A stretch of DNA of 64,000 bases from DATBLE01 sp050258035 (GCA_050258035.1 JBLMYA010000092.1:26405-90404), one strand, 5' to 3'. Positions 1 through 9,309 are shown, numbered from the stretch's first letter. Made by a program: numbers and translations. The notes: generated from the sequence alone by a model not told the origin.

Positions 1-1273
1 CTCGTCTCCTTCTCGTCTCGTGGGCGCGGTCGACGCCCGTGAACAGCACTGCGACGCGCTCGTCCGGGGAGACGAGCGCGTTCTCGGCCAGGCTCAGGAG
101 CCCGGCCAGGCCGGCGGAGCCGGTCGGGTCGACGTCGATGCCGGTGGCGCGGACCGCGATCTCGTTGGCGCGGGCGAGCGTGCGCTCGCCGACGACGAGC
201 GGCGTGCCGCCGCTCTCGCGCATCGCCTCGACGACCGCGAGCCAGTCGTAGGTCTCGTCGTCCAGGATCCCGTGGGCGATGGAGTGCGGCTCCTGCTCCC
301 ACGGCCACATGAACTCGGACCGGTGTGTCGCCGCGTAGTGGAGGTCCGTGGCGGCGTCGAACGCGCGCTTCAGCGGCCATGCGCTCTCGGTCTGGACGGT
401 GTCGAGCCGCGGTGCCGGTCCGCCCTCGCGGAGGCCCGCGGCAACGGCGCTCGCGAGCGCGCCGCCGCCGACCTGCACGACGACGCGGTCGAGCGTGACC
501 CCGCTCGCCGCCAGCTCCCAGCCGAGCGTGTAGCCGCCCTCGATCGCCAGCCCGTTCAGGTTGCCCTGGCAGGTGAAGGGCAGCGCTCCGTCGTGCAGCG
601 CCTCGAGCAGCCGCGCGTACGTCGGGTCGCCGGGCGCTCCCGTGCGCGCACAGACCTCGACGACCGCGCCGAGATCGTGCAGCTGCGTGAGCACGACCGG
701 GTCGGCGTCGACGGGGACGAAGACCTGCAGCGTACGCCCGCCGGCGGCGGCGACGACGGCAGCGGCGAGCGCGGCGTTCCCGCAGCTCGCGACCGCGAGG
801 TCCGGGCGGCCCCGTGCGAGGCCGAGCCGCTCCGCCGTTTCCAGGTAGACGAGCACCCCGAACAGGTGGCGGGCCTTGTGGGAGCCGGAGACGTTGCCGG
901 TCTCGTCCTTCACCCACACGCCGCCCCTCTTCGAGAAGCCGAGCTCGTCGGACAGCGCGGTGCTGCGGGAGAACGGTGTGATCTCGAAACCGTGTCCGGC
1001 CACGGCCGCGACCCGGCGGTCGAGGGCCCGGACGAGCTCGACGAACTCGTCGTCCGGCAGGCCGAGGTGCCAGGCGTGGAGCAGACGGCGGAAGCGGACG
1101 AACGGGTTGGGCTCGGCGTCCCGGGACGGGAAGTCCACCCGCGGCAGCACACGGCGCAGCACGTGGTCGACGTCGCCCGCGCCGGCGTTCGGGCACCGGA
1201 ACGGGTAGGGCTCTGAGGCAGGCGGCGAGGCGCCGCAGCCGGCGCAGACGAGCCGGCTCCCTTCGCTCTTCAC
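1..1273 (-). CDS. Threonine synthase-like PLP enzyme (3' end cut by window edge)
   Basis: A PLP fold-type-II enzyme resembling threonine synthase. Translation from the GTG at 1273 gives 424 codons without a stop before the left edge. The last visible residues (VAVLFTGVDR) resemble the usual end of this family, so little is missing. The N-terminus has a zinc-ribbon-like CxxC (C10, C13) and C27, but no obvious fourth cysteine. The Schiff-base lysine is probably K133 in SGSHKAR, and a phosphate-binding SCGNAA loop follows. The start codon overlaps the stop of the upstream PLP gene by four bases (GTGA), so the two are surely co-translated. The exact substrate is not readable; homoserine phosphate is only one option. 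Confidence 0.8.
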   Translation of the reverse strand, partial: MKSEGSRLVCAGCGASPPASEPYPFRCPNAGAGDVDHVLRRVLPRVDFPSRDAEPNPFVRFRRLLHAWHLGLPDDEFVELVRALDRRVAAVAGHGFEITPFSRSTALSDELGFSKRGGVWVKDETGNVSGSHKARHLFGVLVYLETAERLGLARGRPDLAVASCGNAALAAAVVAAAGGRTLQVFVPVDADPVVLTQLHDLGAVVEVCARTGAPGDPTYARLLEALHDGALPFTCQGNLNGLAIEGGYTLGWELAASGVTLDRVVVQVGGGALASAVAAGLREGGPAPRLDTVQTESAWPLKRAFDAATDLHYAATHRSEFMWPWEQEPHSIAHGILDDETYDWLAVVEAMRESGGTPLVVGERTLARANEIAVRATGIDVDPTGSAGLAGLLSLAENALVSPDERVAVLFTGVDRAHETRRRR

Positions 1274-2730
1274 AGCGTCTCCAGGACGCCCGTTCTCGCG
1301 TTGAACGCCTCGATCGCGGCGTCCCAGCTCTCCGCCCGGTTGCGGACATCGCGCCAGAACGCGGGGTCGCGCCGCGCGAGGAAATCCTCCACGGACACCC
1401 CTTGCTGCTCGACCCAGGTGAAGTACCCGAGGTTGAAGACGCGCAGGCGCTCCTCGTAGGTCAGCTCCCGGAGGTGGTCGGTCGCGGCGCCGAGCAGGTG
1501 CTCGCCGAACACCTCGGCGGCGGCGACCGGGTCGAAGCCGCCCCGGAAGTACTTCGCCAGGGCGAGCTCGCGTTCGCTCGCGTACATCGACGCTCCGTCG
1601 GTCGCCACCGTGGCGACGACATCGTCGGGGCCGAAGCCGAAATGCTTCGCGACCTTGATCGCCGCGAGGACGTTGCAGATGCTCGACAGACCGAGCGAGG
1701 GAAGCGCGGCGAGGATCCCGTCGCTCACGCCGCGCCGGGCGAGGTACGCGTGCCCTTCGTCGGTGCCGAACAGGACGCCGAGCCGGTCGGTCGCGCGGTC
1801 GGAGACGGCGACGACCACGTCGGTGTTCATCACGTTGTGGATCAGCGGCACGTGCTTGTCGCCGATCCCCTGGATGTTGTGCTCGCCGAAGCCGTTCAGG
1901 AGGAGCGTCGGGCACTCGAGCGCCTCGACGGCGACGACGAGCGAGCCGTACTCCTCCTTCAGGTAGTCCCCGGCGGCGATCGTGCCGGCCGAGCCGGTGG
2001 CGGAGACGAACGCACGCAGCCGCCGGCCGCGGACGACCTGCTCGACCGCCCGGCCGGTCGCGAAGTAGTGGGCGACGTAGTTCCCGTACTCCGAGAACTG
2101 GTTGAGGATCACGTTCTCGGGATGGGTCGCGAGTTCGGCGCACGTGTCGTAGATCTCCTTGACGTTGCTCTCCGTGCCCGGCGTGCGGATGACGTCCTCG
2201 TCCGGATCGACGACCCAGCGCGCCAGCCACTCGAACCGCTCGCGGCTCATGCCCTCGGGGAGGACGGCGACGCCGCGGCAGCCCATCAGCCGCGAGATCG
2301 CGACGCCGCCGCGACAGTAGTTGCCGGTCGACGGCCAGATCGCCCGGTTCCGGGTCGGGTCGAACTCGCCGCCGACGAGCCGGGGCGCCAGGCACCCGTA
2401 GGCGGCGAGCACCTTGTGCGCTCCGATCATCGGGAAGCGGTCCCCGAGGAGGACCACGACCGGGACCTCGACCCCCGTCAGCTCGGGCGGCAGGACGACA
2501 TGCTCGGGAACCGCAGCCCGGGTGGTGCGGTCGGCCGCGTTGAACCAGTTGACGCGGAAGAGATTGAGGGGATGGGGGTCGTCCGGCCCGACGGCTCGCA
2601 GTGACTCCGTGACCCGATCCGGGACGAGCGACGGATCGGCGAGCTGGGCGAAGGTCGGCAGCGCGATGCCCGCTTCCCGAAAGCGGTCAGCGATCCGATC
2701 GAGAACCACGTCTGCGAACTCCGCGAGCAC
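1270..2730 (-). CDS. PLP-dependent fold-type-II enzyme (cysteine synthase/threonine synthase-like)
   Basis: About 486 residues. I chose the GTG at 2730 because AGGAG sits five bases upstream; the frame stays open to 2916, but those extra residues look non-protein. The core has MIGAHKVLAAYG with the probable PLP lysine, a WPSTGNYCRGG phosphate-binding loop, and a glycine-rich ATGSAG stretch. This matches a conserved actinobacterial family usually named only PLP-dependent protein subunit beta, whose reaction I cannot state. The stop overlaps the start of a second PLP enzyme by four bases, suggesting that the two act as a complex or in consecutive steps. Confidence 0.8.
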   Translation of the reverse strand: MLAEFADVVLDRIADRFREAGIALPTFAQLADPSLVPDRVTESLRAVGPDDPHPLNLFRVNWFNAADRTTRAAVPEHVVLPPELTGVEVPVVVLLGDRFPMIGAHKVLAAYGCLAPRLVGGEFDPTRNRAIWPSTGNYCRGGVAISRLMGCRGVAVLPEGMSRERFEWLARWVVDPDEDVIRTPGTESNVKEIYDTCAELATHPENVILNQFSEYGNYVAHYFATGRAVEQVVRGRRLRAFVSATGSAGTIAAGDYLKEEYGSLVVAVEALECPTLLLNGFGEHNIQGIGDKHVPLIHNVMNTDVVVAVSDRATDRLGVLFGTDEGHAYLARRGVSDGILAALPSLGLSSICNVLAAIKVAKHFGFGPDDVVATVATDGASMYASERELALAKYFRGGFDPVAAAEVFGEHLLGAATDHLRELTYEERLRVFNLGYFTWVEQQGVSVEDFLARRDPAFWRDVRNRAESWDAAIEAFNARTGVLETL

Positions 2731-3051
2731 CGGCGCTCCTGGTCTTGTGAACTTCGATGCAACGTTAGGAACTTCCGCCGCCTGCGCCGTCGGTGCTTCG
2801 CCGTAGGCGCTATCAGGGGATTCCCCGGCGAGAGCGCTGCCGGGGGCAGGGCGGTGTCGACTCGGCACGAGACCGCGTTCTCGCTGATCCGCCCTCAGCG
2901 CCTGCACCGACGGCACGGGCAGCGCGGGTGCGATCGTGCGGTCGTCCTGGTCGCAGAGACGAGGTACCGCAACGCTCTGGTGGTCGTACGACCGCGGCGA
3001 CCCGGCCGGCCCGCCGCACCGGGCCGGACGCGTGACGGAGCGGGCGCGAGC
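2731..3051. other. Intergenic region without a supported gene
   Basis: Between two minus-strand genes. Short open frames exist on both strands but are arginine/proline-rich and look like GC-driven noise. It holds two GC-rich inverted repeats: one just after the upstream gene (3006-3027) and one at 2823-2845 (CCCCGGC, 9-base loop, GCCGGGG). The promoter of the PLP pair is probably here. I could not assign a known riboswitch. Confidence 0.5.
3006..3027 (-). terminator. GC-rich hairpin after the 3052-3723 gene
   Basis: CCGGCCCG, a six-base loop, and CGGGCCGG form a perfect 8-bp stem starting 25 bases past the stop of the minus-strand gene. There is no U-tract. Its position supports a terminator, but the assignment is an inference. 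Confidence 0.4.
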
Positions 3052-3723
3052 TCAGGGCCGTTCGGCAGTCCAGCGGTACACGGGCTCCAGACCCTGCGCG
3101 CGCCCTGCCTCGGCCGCGTCCGCGAGGTGCGGTCGGCCGCCGATGCAATCGCGCCAGGCCAGCCCGACTCTCCACAGGCTCGGATCTCGGCTTGCGTGCT
3201 GCACGGCTGCTCGGGCCCCGGGGCCTGCGAAGACGAAGATCGCCTCATCGGCCGTCAGATAGACCTCGTGCCGACTCAGACCAAGCGTCCTCGGATCGAA
3301 CGGCGGCCCCTTGCCGACCAGCTCACGTGCCCGTTGCAGCCGGCCCTGCTTCAAGGGAACCACGACCGCGACCTCGTCGTCGCCGCCGGTCTTGCGTGCA
3401 AGCGCACCGAGCACGTCTGCGACTTCATGGAGAAGGCCGAACCCGAAGAACTCCACCTGGACCGAGCGAAGCGGGCCTCGCTCGAGCAGCAACGCCGGCC
3501 GATCGCCCAGACGCTCCTCCGGGCTCCGGGCGATCCGCACCCCGGTGAGCTCCGAATAGGCGATATCGAGCGCGACATTGCCACCCGGGCCACGTCCTTC
3601 CAGCAGAAGCCGATCCTCGGCGACTACCAGCACGCCGCGCATGGGCGGATCACCGCCCGAACGGAATGCAACGGCGTAACGGGGCCCGGCGAGGGTCGGC
3701 ATCGCATCAATGTGCACCCGCAC
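3052..3723 (-). CDS. Hypothetical protein, 223 aa
   Basis: A natural-looking soluble protein: regular hydrophobic beta-strand pattern (RGVLVVAEDRLLLEG, GVRIARSPEERLGDRP), no signal peptide and no membrane segment. The first half resembles a PH-like or GRAM-like beta sandwich by hydropathy only. A second segment (about 125-215) contains an Arg/Trp-rich part. The start is the GTG at 3723; an ATG at 3702 is an alternative. I do not recognise the family. The plus-strand frame opposite it (2854-3774) is a shadow. The gene stands alone between the PLP pair and the MMPL gene. Confidence 0.6.
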   Translation of the reverse strand: MRVHIDAMPTLAGPRYAVAFRSGGDPPMRGVLVVAEDRLLLEGRGPGGNVALDIAYSELTGVRIARSPEERLGDRPALLLERGPLRSVQVEFFGFGLLHEVADVLGALARKTGGDDEVAVVVPLKQGRLQRARELVGKGPPFDPRTLGLSRHEVYLTADEAIFVFAGPGARAAVQHASRDPSLWRVGLAWRDCIGGRPHLADAAEAGRAQGLEPVYRWTAERP

Positions 3724-3854
3724 GTCGGCCCTGCCGTCCGTGTCCCACCGCGACAGCGCTCGGAGAACTACTGATCTCGATCAGCGCGCCGACCACAGGG
3801 AAGTGAGCCTGCACCGGCTGAGGGGTCTCGAACTGCTCGGGTTAGGCTTGCCGC

Positions 3855-5987
3855 GTGCCGGCGCGCTGGACACGATTCGTCCTCCGCCACCGAAACGTCG
3901 TGATCCTCAGCTGGATCGTGGTGGTCGTGCTCGGCCTCTGGTCTTCGACGCGGCTGCACGATCGGCTCACGACGTCCTTCGACGTCCCCGGCACCGACTC
4001 CCACCGCGCCGCCGCGCTGCTCGGGCGGCACTTCGGCGTGCGTCCCGAAGGCACGTTCACCGTCGTCTTCCCGGTCGCCCGCCCGTCGGACCGGGCCCTC
4101 CGTGCACGACTCCAGCTGCGGCTCGACCGCGCGGCCGCGAGCCTTCCGACCGGCGGCCCGGGCGTCCTGCGAAGCGGCGGCCGCGTCCTGTACGGCGACG
4201 TGACCACGGCGCTGAGCCTGAGCACGGCGAAGCGGTATACGGACGACCTGCGGCGCGCGCTGCGTTCCCGCGGCGGGCCGGCGGCGCTCGTCACCGGTGA
4301 ACCTGCGATCCAGCACGATCTCGACCCGCTGCTCGCCTCTGATCTCAGGCGAGGCGAAGCACTCGCCCTGCCCGTTGCCCTGCTCGTGCTCGTGGCGATG
4401 CTCGGGCTCTCCCTGGCGGTCGCCGTTCCGTTCGCCGTCGCAGTGGGAGCGATCTCGGCGACGCTCGGAATCGTGTACCTGGTCGCGTCGGCGACGCCCG
4501 TCGTGGCCTTCGTGCCGAACCTCGTCGAGCTGATCGGGCTCGCGCTCGCGATCGACTACTCGCTGCTAATCGTCCTGCGCTATCGCGAGGAGTTGATCCC
4601 TGGACGGTCACGTGAACAGGCGATGGCGGCGACGATGGCGACGGCCGGCCGCGCCGTCGCCTTCTCGGGTCTGGCGGTCGCGATCGGGCTCGGGCTGCTC
4701 CTCGTCATGCCGATCCCGTTCATCCGCGGCCTCGGTCTCGGCGGCTTGCTCGTTCCCCTCGCGGCAGTCGCCGCCGGGCTGACTCTCCTGCCGGCGCTGC
4801 TCTCCTGCCTGAGGGAACGGCCCCGGGGCCGCCGGGCGACCGATGAGGACGGTACGTGGGCGCGCGTCGCCCGCAGGGTCATGGGCCGACCCGTGCGGCA
4901 TCTGATCGCAGGCACGGTGATCCTCCTGGCGGCTGCCGCGCCCGCGCTCGGCCTCCAGCTCACGCCCGGCTCGATCAAGGGGCTCCCCTCGTCGTCGGAG
5001 GCGGTGCAGGGCTACTCGCTGCTGAGCCGGCGGGTCGGGCTCGGAGCCGTGACGCCCATCCAACTGGTCGTCGACGCAGGCAGTCCCGGTGCGGCGCGCG
5101 CGGACGCCGTCCGGTCGGCGATCGAGCGGCTCGCCGACCGGATCGCCGGCGACCCCGAGGCGTACGTGATCGCGAGCGGGAGAAGGCCCCCCTACGTCGA
5201 CCCGACCGGACGCTACGCGCGGGTGATCGTCGCCGGACGGCACGAGTACGGCGAGCCTGCCTCCCGGTCGTTCGTCCGGCGCCTCCGCGACCGGCTCGTA
5301 GCGGCGTCGGGCTTCCCGGCGGGCGTGCGGGTCTACGCCGGCGGGATCCCGCCGCAGGGCGTCGACTTCCTGGCCCGCTCGTACGCGGTGTTCCCGTGGC
5401 TCGTGCTCGGCGTGCTCGCGTCGACGTTCGCGGCGCTCACCTGGGCGTTCAGGTCCCTGCTGCTGCCGTTGAAGGCGGTGCTGCTGAACCTGTTGACCGT
5501 CTCCGCCGTCTACGGGCTGCTCGTCGTCATCTTCCGCTGGGGGGTGGGGAGCGGCCTCGGACTTCACCGCAGCGACCAGGTCGAGGGCTGGATCCCGATC
5601 TTCCTGTTCGCGGTCCTCTTCGGCCTCTCGATGGACTACGAGGTCTTCATGGTCACGCGGATGCGAGAAGCGTGGGACGCGCGGCACGACAACAGGCAGG
5701 CGGTGGCGATCGGACTGGAGCGGACCGGCCGGATCGTCACGGCGGCGGCCGCGATCATGATCGTCGCCTTCGCGGGGTTCGCCGTCGGCCGGGTGCCGGG
5801 CCTTCAGGAGCTCGGGGTCGGCCTGGCGCTGGCGGTCTTCCTGGACGCGACGCTGGTACGAGTCGTGCTCGTGCCGTCGCTGATGGCGATCCTCGGCCGC
5901 TGGAACTGGTGGCTCCCCGGGCGGGCCGCAGGACATGCCGAGAGAGGGGCGCCGGACGACGCCCCTCTCTCGGAGCACACCGTCTAG
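3855..5987 (+). CDS. MMPL/RND family membrane transporter
   Basis: A 710-residue integral membrane protein of the MMPL (mycobacterial membrane protein large) RND type, expected to export lipids or other hydrophobic compounds using the proton gradient. The layout is a TM at 15-31, a soluble porter loop, a block of TMs (about 170-315), a second porter loop and a second TM block (about 510-690). The internal repeat is marked by the paired Asp-Tyr motifs AIDYSLLIVLRYREE and SMDYEVFMVTRMRE in TM4 and TM10. The start is a GTG. The last codons lie inside a perfect hairpin. It converges with the secreted-protein genes at 5989-9741, which might be functionally linked, but nothing proves this. Confidence 0.9.
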   Translation: MPARWTRFVLRHRNVVILSWIVVVVLGLWSSTRLHDRLTTSFDVPGTDSHRAAALLGRHFGVRPEGTFTVVFPVARPSDRALRARLQLRLDRAAASLPTGGPGVLRSGGRVLYGDVTTALSLSTAKRYTDDLRRALRSRGGPAALVTGEPAIQHDLDPLLASDLRRGEALALPVALLVLVAMLGLSLAVAVPFAVAVGAISATLGIVYLVASATPVVAFVPNLVELIGLALAIDYSLLIVLRYREELIPGRSREQAMAATMATAGRAVAFSGLAVAIGLGLLLVMPIPFIRGLGLGGLLVPLAAVAAGLTLLPALLSCLRERPRGRRATDEDGTWARVARRVMGRPVRHLIAGTVILLAAAAPALGLQLTPGSIKGLPSSSEAVQGYSLLSRRVGLGAVTPIQLVVDAGSPGAARADAVRSAIERLADRIAGDPEAYVIASGRRPPYVDPTGRYARVIVAGRHEYGEPASRSFVRRLRDRLVAASGFPAGVRVYAGGIPPQGVDFLARSYAVFPWLVLGVLASTFAALTWAFRSLLLPLKAVLLNLLTVSAVYGLLVVIFRWGVGSGLGLHRSDQVEGWIPIFLFAVLFGLSMDYEVFMVTRMREAWDARHDNRQAVAIGLERTGRIVTAAAAIMIVAFAGFAVGRVPGLQELGVGLALAVFLDATLVRVVLVPSLMAILGRWNWWLPGRAAGHAERGAPDDAPLSEHTV
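5938..5973. terminator. Perfect 14-bp hairpin spanning the 3' end of the MMPL gene
   Basis: CCGAGAGAGGGGCG (5938-5951), an eight-base loop, and the exact reverse complement (5960-5973). It lies within the last codons of the MMPL gene and 15 bases before the convergent neighbour's stop codon. It probably works as a bidirectional terminator without a T-tract. Confidence 0.65.
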
Positions 5988-5988
5988 T

Positions 5989-7563
5989 TCAGGCCACCAC
6001 CTTGACGGCCAGCCGGAAGGCCGGCAGCCGGTATCCGAGCGCCAGACCCGGATAGTCGCGTGCGAAGCTCAGGAACGGAACTGCGGCGTGCGGGGGGTAG
6101 GCGTAGGCCGGCTGGTAGGGATAGAGCAGAGGGTAGATGTCGATCAGGTGCGTGCCCGGCCCGCCGGTCGCGGCCAGGTTCAGCACGACGTCGCCCTGGC
6201 TGTTGAAGCCGCAGCCGTACCCCACGTAGCCGTTGTCGTACGTGACCGCGACGGTGTTGTCGAGCTGGGTCCAGCCCACGCCCTTGAGATGGACCTGGAA
6301 CATGTGCCCCGCCTTCACCACGCGCGGGACGCTGATCACGCTTCGCTCGATGAAGTAGGGGACCTGCGCCCTGACCTGACCGCCCTGCAGAACCTGCACG
6401 ACGTGCCAGCCGCCCAGGCCGTCAGGAACCTCGAACGAGCCCTGCAACGATCCGTCCGCAGCCGCCTTGCCGCTGCCGAGCGGCACCGACGCCATCGTCC
6501 AGCACGTCCCCGTGCAGTTGACGCGGTTGCCGACGACCGTGCCGAGCGCGAGCTCGACCGGCTGATTCGGAGCCAGGCCGGTCGCGGACAGAGCCACCTT
6601 GCGCCCGACCGCACCGGAGGTCGATCCCAGCTTGACGCCGGCACCACCGGTTGCGTCGAGGCCCGTGGCGGACATGGTCGTCCGCGTGTCGACGGTCGGC
6701 TTCACGCTCACCGGCCAGTCGGTACGAGTCGGGGGCGGGCCGGCGTCCCTGGTGACCACGAAGGTCCTCAGCCCGCCCGTCGCCCACGGGATCGGCGACT
6801 GTTGGATGTTCAGATAGTTGAACTGCATGCCCGTGCCGATCAGCAGCGTGTGCTTGCCCACGGGGCCCGCAGCCCGGATCTGCACGGTCGCCTCACCACG
6901 CGTCCACTTGGCGGTGGCGACGCCGGCGTACCGGCCGTCCCACCAGACGCTGGCCGAGCCGCCGTAGAGGGTCGAGCCGAGGCCGCCGATCCTGATCGTG
7001 ATCGGTGTCCCGATCGGCCCCTTGAGCGGCGTCACGCGAAGCGTGCGCGAGATCAGGTAGCCGCCCTTCGCGACCTGGACGCCGTCGATCACGGCGTAGA
7101 TGTCGTGGATCGCACCGAAGTCCCTCGGTGCCTTCAACGAGATCGTGAAGGCACCCTTCGCGTCGGTCTTCGTCGTCGCGAGAACGACGCCGATACCCTT
7201 GGTCTCCGACTGCCCGATGTAGTCGACGCTGTCGGGCCGTGCGTCGAGGACCCAGTTCACGTTCGACGTCGTCCAGACGATGGAGACGTCCTTGTTCGCC
7301 CCGAGCCTGTTGCCGGACAGGGTGAACGGAGCTCCCGCCGCGCCCGTGTCGGGAGTCACCTTGAGCAGGCCCATGGTGTCCGACGCCTTGGCCGGCGGTG
7401 CCACCGGCCCGGGGAGCGGGGCGGCGCCGGGGATGACCGGCGCCGGCACCGGCGCGGGGGCTGCGAGAGCCGCGGACGGGAACAGCGCGAACGCCGACGC
7501 GAGCAGCGCCGCGGCAGCCCAGAGCGACAGGACGTGCCTCGTTGTCGCGGTCTTCGTGGTCAT
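5989..7563 (-). CDS. Secreted IPT/TIG-like multi-domain protein
   Basis: 524 residues from the ATG at 7563, which has AGGAGG nine bases upstream; the frame is open further but without protein character. It has a signal peptide (about 1-35, ending in an Ala-rich SAALAAP), a Pro/Ala linker, then repeated beta-sandwich modules starting with motifs such as LKVTPDTGAAGAPFTLSGN and LRVTPLKGPIGTPITIRIGG. These resemble IPT/TIG or cell-surface Ig-like folds. There is no membrane anchor and no catalytic motif. It is the last gene of a minus-strand run of secreted proteins with 20-40 base gaps, probably one operon. An extracellular binding or structural role is an inference. Confidence 0.75.
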   Translation of the reverse strand: MTTKTATTRHVLSLWAAAALLASAFALFPSAALAAPAPVPAPVIPGAAPLPGPVAPPAKASDTMGLLKVTPDTGAAGAPFTLSGNRLGANKDVSIVWTTSNVNWVLDARPDSVDYIGQSETKGIGVVLATTKTDAKGAFTISLKAPRDFGAIHDIYAVIDGVQVAKGGYLISRTLRVTPLKGPIGTPITIRIGGLGSTLYGGSASVWWDGRYAGVATAKWTRGEATVQIRAAGPVGKHTLLIGTGMQFNYLNIQQSPIPWATGGLRTFVVTRDAGPPPTRTDWPVSVKPTVDTRTTMSATGLDATGGAGVKLGSTSGAVGRKVALSATGLAPNQPVELALGTVVGNRVNCTGTCWTMASVPLGSGKAAADGSLQGSFEVPDGLGGWHVVQVLQGGQVRAQVPYFIERSVISVPRVVKAGHMFQVHLKGVGWTQLDNTVAVTYDNGYVGYGCGFNSQGDVVLNLAATGGPGTHLIDIYPLLYPYQPAYAYPPHAAVPFLSFARDYPGLALGYRLPAFRLAVKVVA

Positions 7564-7588
7564 GTCGTTCTGCCTCCTTGACCTCGGC

Positions 7589-8083
7589 CTACGGCGTGAC
7601 CGTGAGCTGTTGGCCCTCGATGGCGGGCTGCTGGAAGATGCCGAACCGCCCGTCCTCGGTCTTGAAGACGATCCGGAACGGGACGACGCCGAGCGGGTAG
7701 TCGACCGGAATCGCCCAGGCGGCGCTCCAGAAGCTGACCCGGTTCGGGGCGGTTCCGTGCGCACCCCAGTTGAGCGCGAGGTTCGGCTGGCCCGGGATCT
7801 TCACGTACGCGTACTTGATCTCCAGCGGTGTCAGCGGCTTGCCGGTCGTGGAGTTCATCGCCCACGCCCGGAAGACGACGCGCGCTTTCCGCGGGAACAG
7901 GTTCGTCTGCGTGCAGACCCGGGAGAGCTTCACGTCGCCGCGGGAAGAGGAGACGGTGTCCGCGTAGACGGGGACCGGCACCTTCGGCGACGGGTACGGA
8001 GCCTGGGCGGCCGCGGGAACGGCAAGTGCCGCGAGTGCGCCGACCGCCACCGTTGCTCCGATTGCGATCCTGAAGGGTTTCAT
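7589..8083 (-). CDS. Small secreted protein, paralogue of the upstream gene
   Basis: 164 residues with a clear signal peptide (MKPFRIAIGATVAVGALAAL, cleavage near AAAQA). The mature part is one beta-rich domain with single cysteine C57. It shares the phrases YPLGVVPF(R/K), a PNLALNWG/PNVKLTYG pair, and a gap-free FQQ(P/A)-rich end with the 8103-8606 protein, so the two are paralogues. I do not recognise the family. It lies 25 bases upstream of the TIG-like gene on the same strand. Confidence 0.75.
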   Translation of the reverse strand: MKPFRIAIGATVAVGALAALAVPAAAQAPYPSPKVPVPVYADTVSSSRGDVKLSRVCTQTNLFPRKARVVFRAWAMNSTTGKPLTPLEIKYAYVKIPGQPNLALNWGAHGTAPNRVSFWSAAWAIPVDYPLGVVPFRIVFKTEDGRFGIFQQPAIEGQQLTVTP

Positions 8084-8102
8084 GGTGTCACTCCTCTTCC
8101 GG

Positions 8103-8606
8103 TTAGGGCTTGGCGATGACGGTCAACTGCGCGGCGGCAACGGGCGCCTGCTGGAACATCCCGTGTCGACCCGACCTGGTCGTGAGCAGGACCTTGAAGG
8201 GGACGACCCCGAGCGGGTACGTCTCGGGGATGGTCCACGTGCCCGTCCAGACGTACGGCGCCTTCGCGGCGGTCCCCAGCTTCCCGTAGGTCAGCTTCAC
8301 GTTCGGCTGGCTGGGGATGGAGACGTAGAAGTACTTCGCGTCCGTCGCCGTGACGACCCTGTGCGACTTCAGGTCGACCGCGTACACCTGGAAACGAACC
8401 GCCGACGTCTGGGGGAAGAAGTTCTCCTGCTTCCCGACCACGGCCGGCGTGTACGCGGCGTTGGCCGCCGTCAGCGTGTGCGCCGAGACGAAGACCTGCG
8501 TGGCACCGCCCGGCCAGGCGGGGGGCTCGGGCGTCTGCGCGAGCACGGGTGTCACGAGCGCCGCTGCGCCGAGGACGACGCTCGTGGCGATGAGCAGTCT
8601 GTTCAT
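8103..8606 (-). CDS. Small secreted protein, paralogue of the downstream gene
   Basis: 167 residues from the ATG at 8606 (AAGGA upstream, spacing about six). The signal peptide is MNRLLIATSVVLGAAALVTP, cut near VLAQT. The mature domain matches the 7589-8083 product in the YPLGVVPFK, RSGRHGMFQQ and SIPSQPNVKLTYG segments. No enzymatic residues are evident. It is probably an extracellular beta-sandwich protein that arose by tandem duplication. It is part of the minus-strand secreted-protein run. Confidence 0.75.
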   Translation of the reverse strand: MNRLLIATSVVLGAAALVTPVLAQTPEPPAWPGGATQVFVSAHTLTAANAAYTPAVVGKQENFFPQTSAVRFQVYAVDLKSHRVVTATDAKYFYVSIPSQPNVKLTYGKLGTAAKAPYVWTGTWTIPETYPLGVVPFKVLLTTRSGRHGMFQQAPVAAAQLTVIAKP

Positions 8607-8641
8607 GATGTTCCTTTCGTCTGCCGGGAAACGAGCGAGGA

Positions 8642-9154
8642 TCAGGCGGTCAGCGTTCCGAGGAACTTCACCGTGAAGGCACCGGTCGACTTCGTGAAGG
8701 CACCGGTGAACTTGAAGGTGCCCTTCGCCTTCAGGTACTTGCGGGTACCGCCCTTGAAGGTCGCACGCCCGGAGACGCTGAAGGCCTCGCCGCTCTGGTC
8801 GGGGCACGCAGTTCCGCCGGTTGGGGCGATCACGAAGTTGAGCCTCCCGGTCGGCGTCGTGATCGCGCCCGGACCGCCGAATGTCCCGCAGGGATCGCTG
8901 CCGATGCCCTTGCCCAGGCCCGTCAGCTTGCTCCTCCCGACCGGGACGGTCGCGGTTCCGAGCCCGGCGACCGACGAGATGGTGGCGGTGTTGTCCTGGA
9001 TCTTCACGACCGCGGTTCCCTTGTAGGCCGCCGCGAAGCGGTAGTTCTTGGGCTTGGGCAGGATGCTGGACGTGGAGAGACCGCTGCTCACCACCATGCC
9101 GGCAGTGGCTGCGACGGCAACCAGGACGAGGGGAATTCGGAGGTTCATCATCAT
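8642..9154 (-). CDS. Secreted hypothetical protein, 170 aa
   Basis: It starts with three consecutive ATG codons (9154, 9151, 9148); AAGGAG lies four bases before the first. The signal peptide covers roughly residues 1-27. The mature part is Gly/Thr/Lys-rich with alternating strands and a repeated end (GTFKFTGAFTKSTGAFTVKF), suggesting a small beta-barrel. Two cysteines (in DPCGTF and TACPDQ) could form a disulfide. The family is not recognised. It is the third of four same-strand secreted proteins. Confidence 0.7.
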   Translation of the reverse strand: MMMNLRIPLVLVAVAATAGMVVSSGLSTSSILPKPKNYRFAAAYKGTAVVKIQDNTATISSVAGLGTATVPVGRSKLTGLGKGIGSDPCGTFGGPGAITTPTGRLNFVIAPTGGTACPDQSGEAFSVSGRATFKGGTRKYLKAKGTFKFTGAFTKSTGAFTVKFLGTLTA

Positions 9155-9309
9155 CGGACTCCTTTCGGTGTCCCGTAACGGGCGTGGTCAATTTCGCCCA
9201 GCCTGGTTCCCCGGGCCCCGAACGGCATCGGAAGGTGCACTGACTGCACTACGTAGATGCCCCTAGTCCGAATTGCTCGGAAGCCGCCGCTCCGACGTCT
9301 CGGCCCGCG

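Noticed and set aside
20..1216. A long plus-strand open frame of about 400 codons
   Set aside because: It is the antisense shadow of the PLP gene. Composition is Arg/Gly/Ala-rich without domain features.
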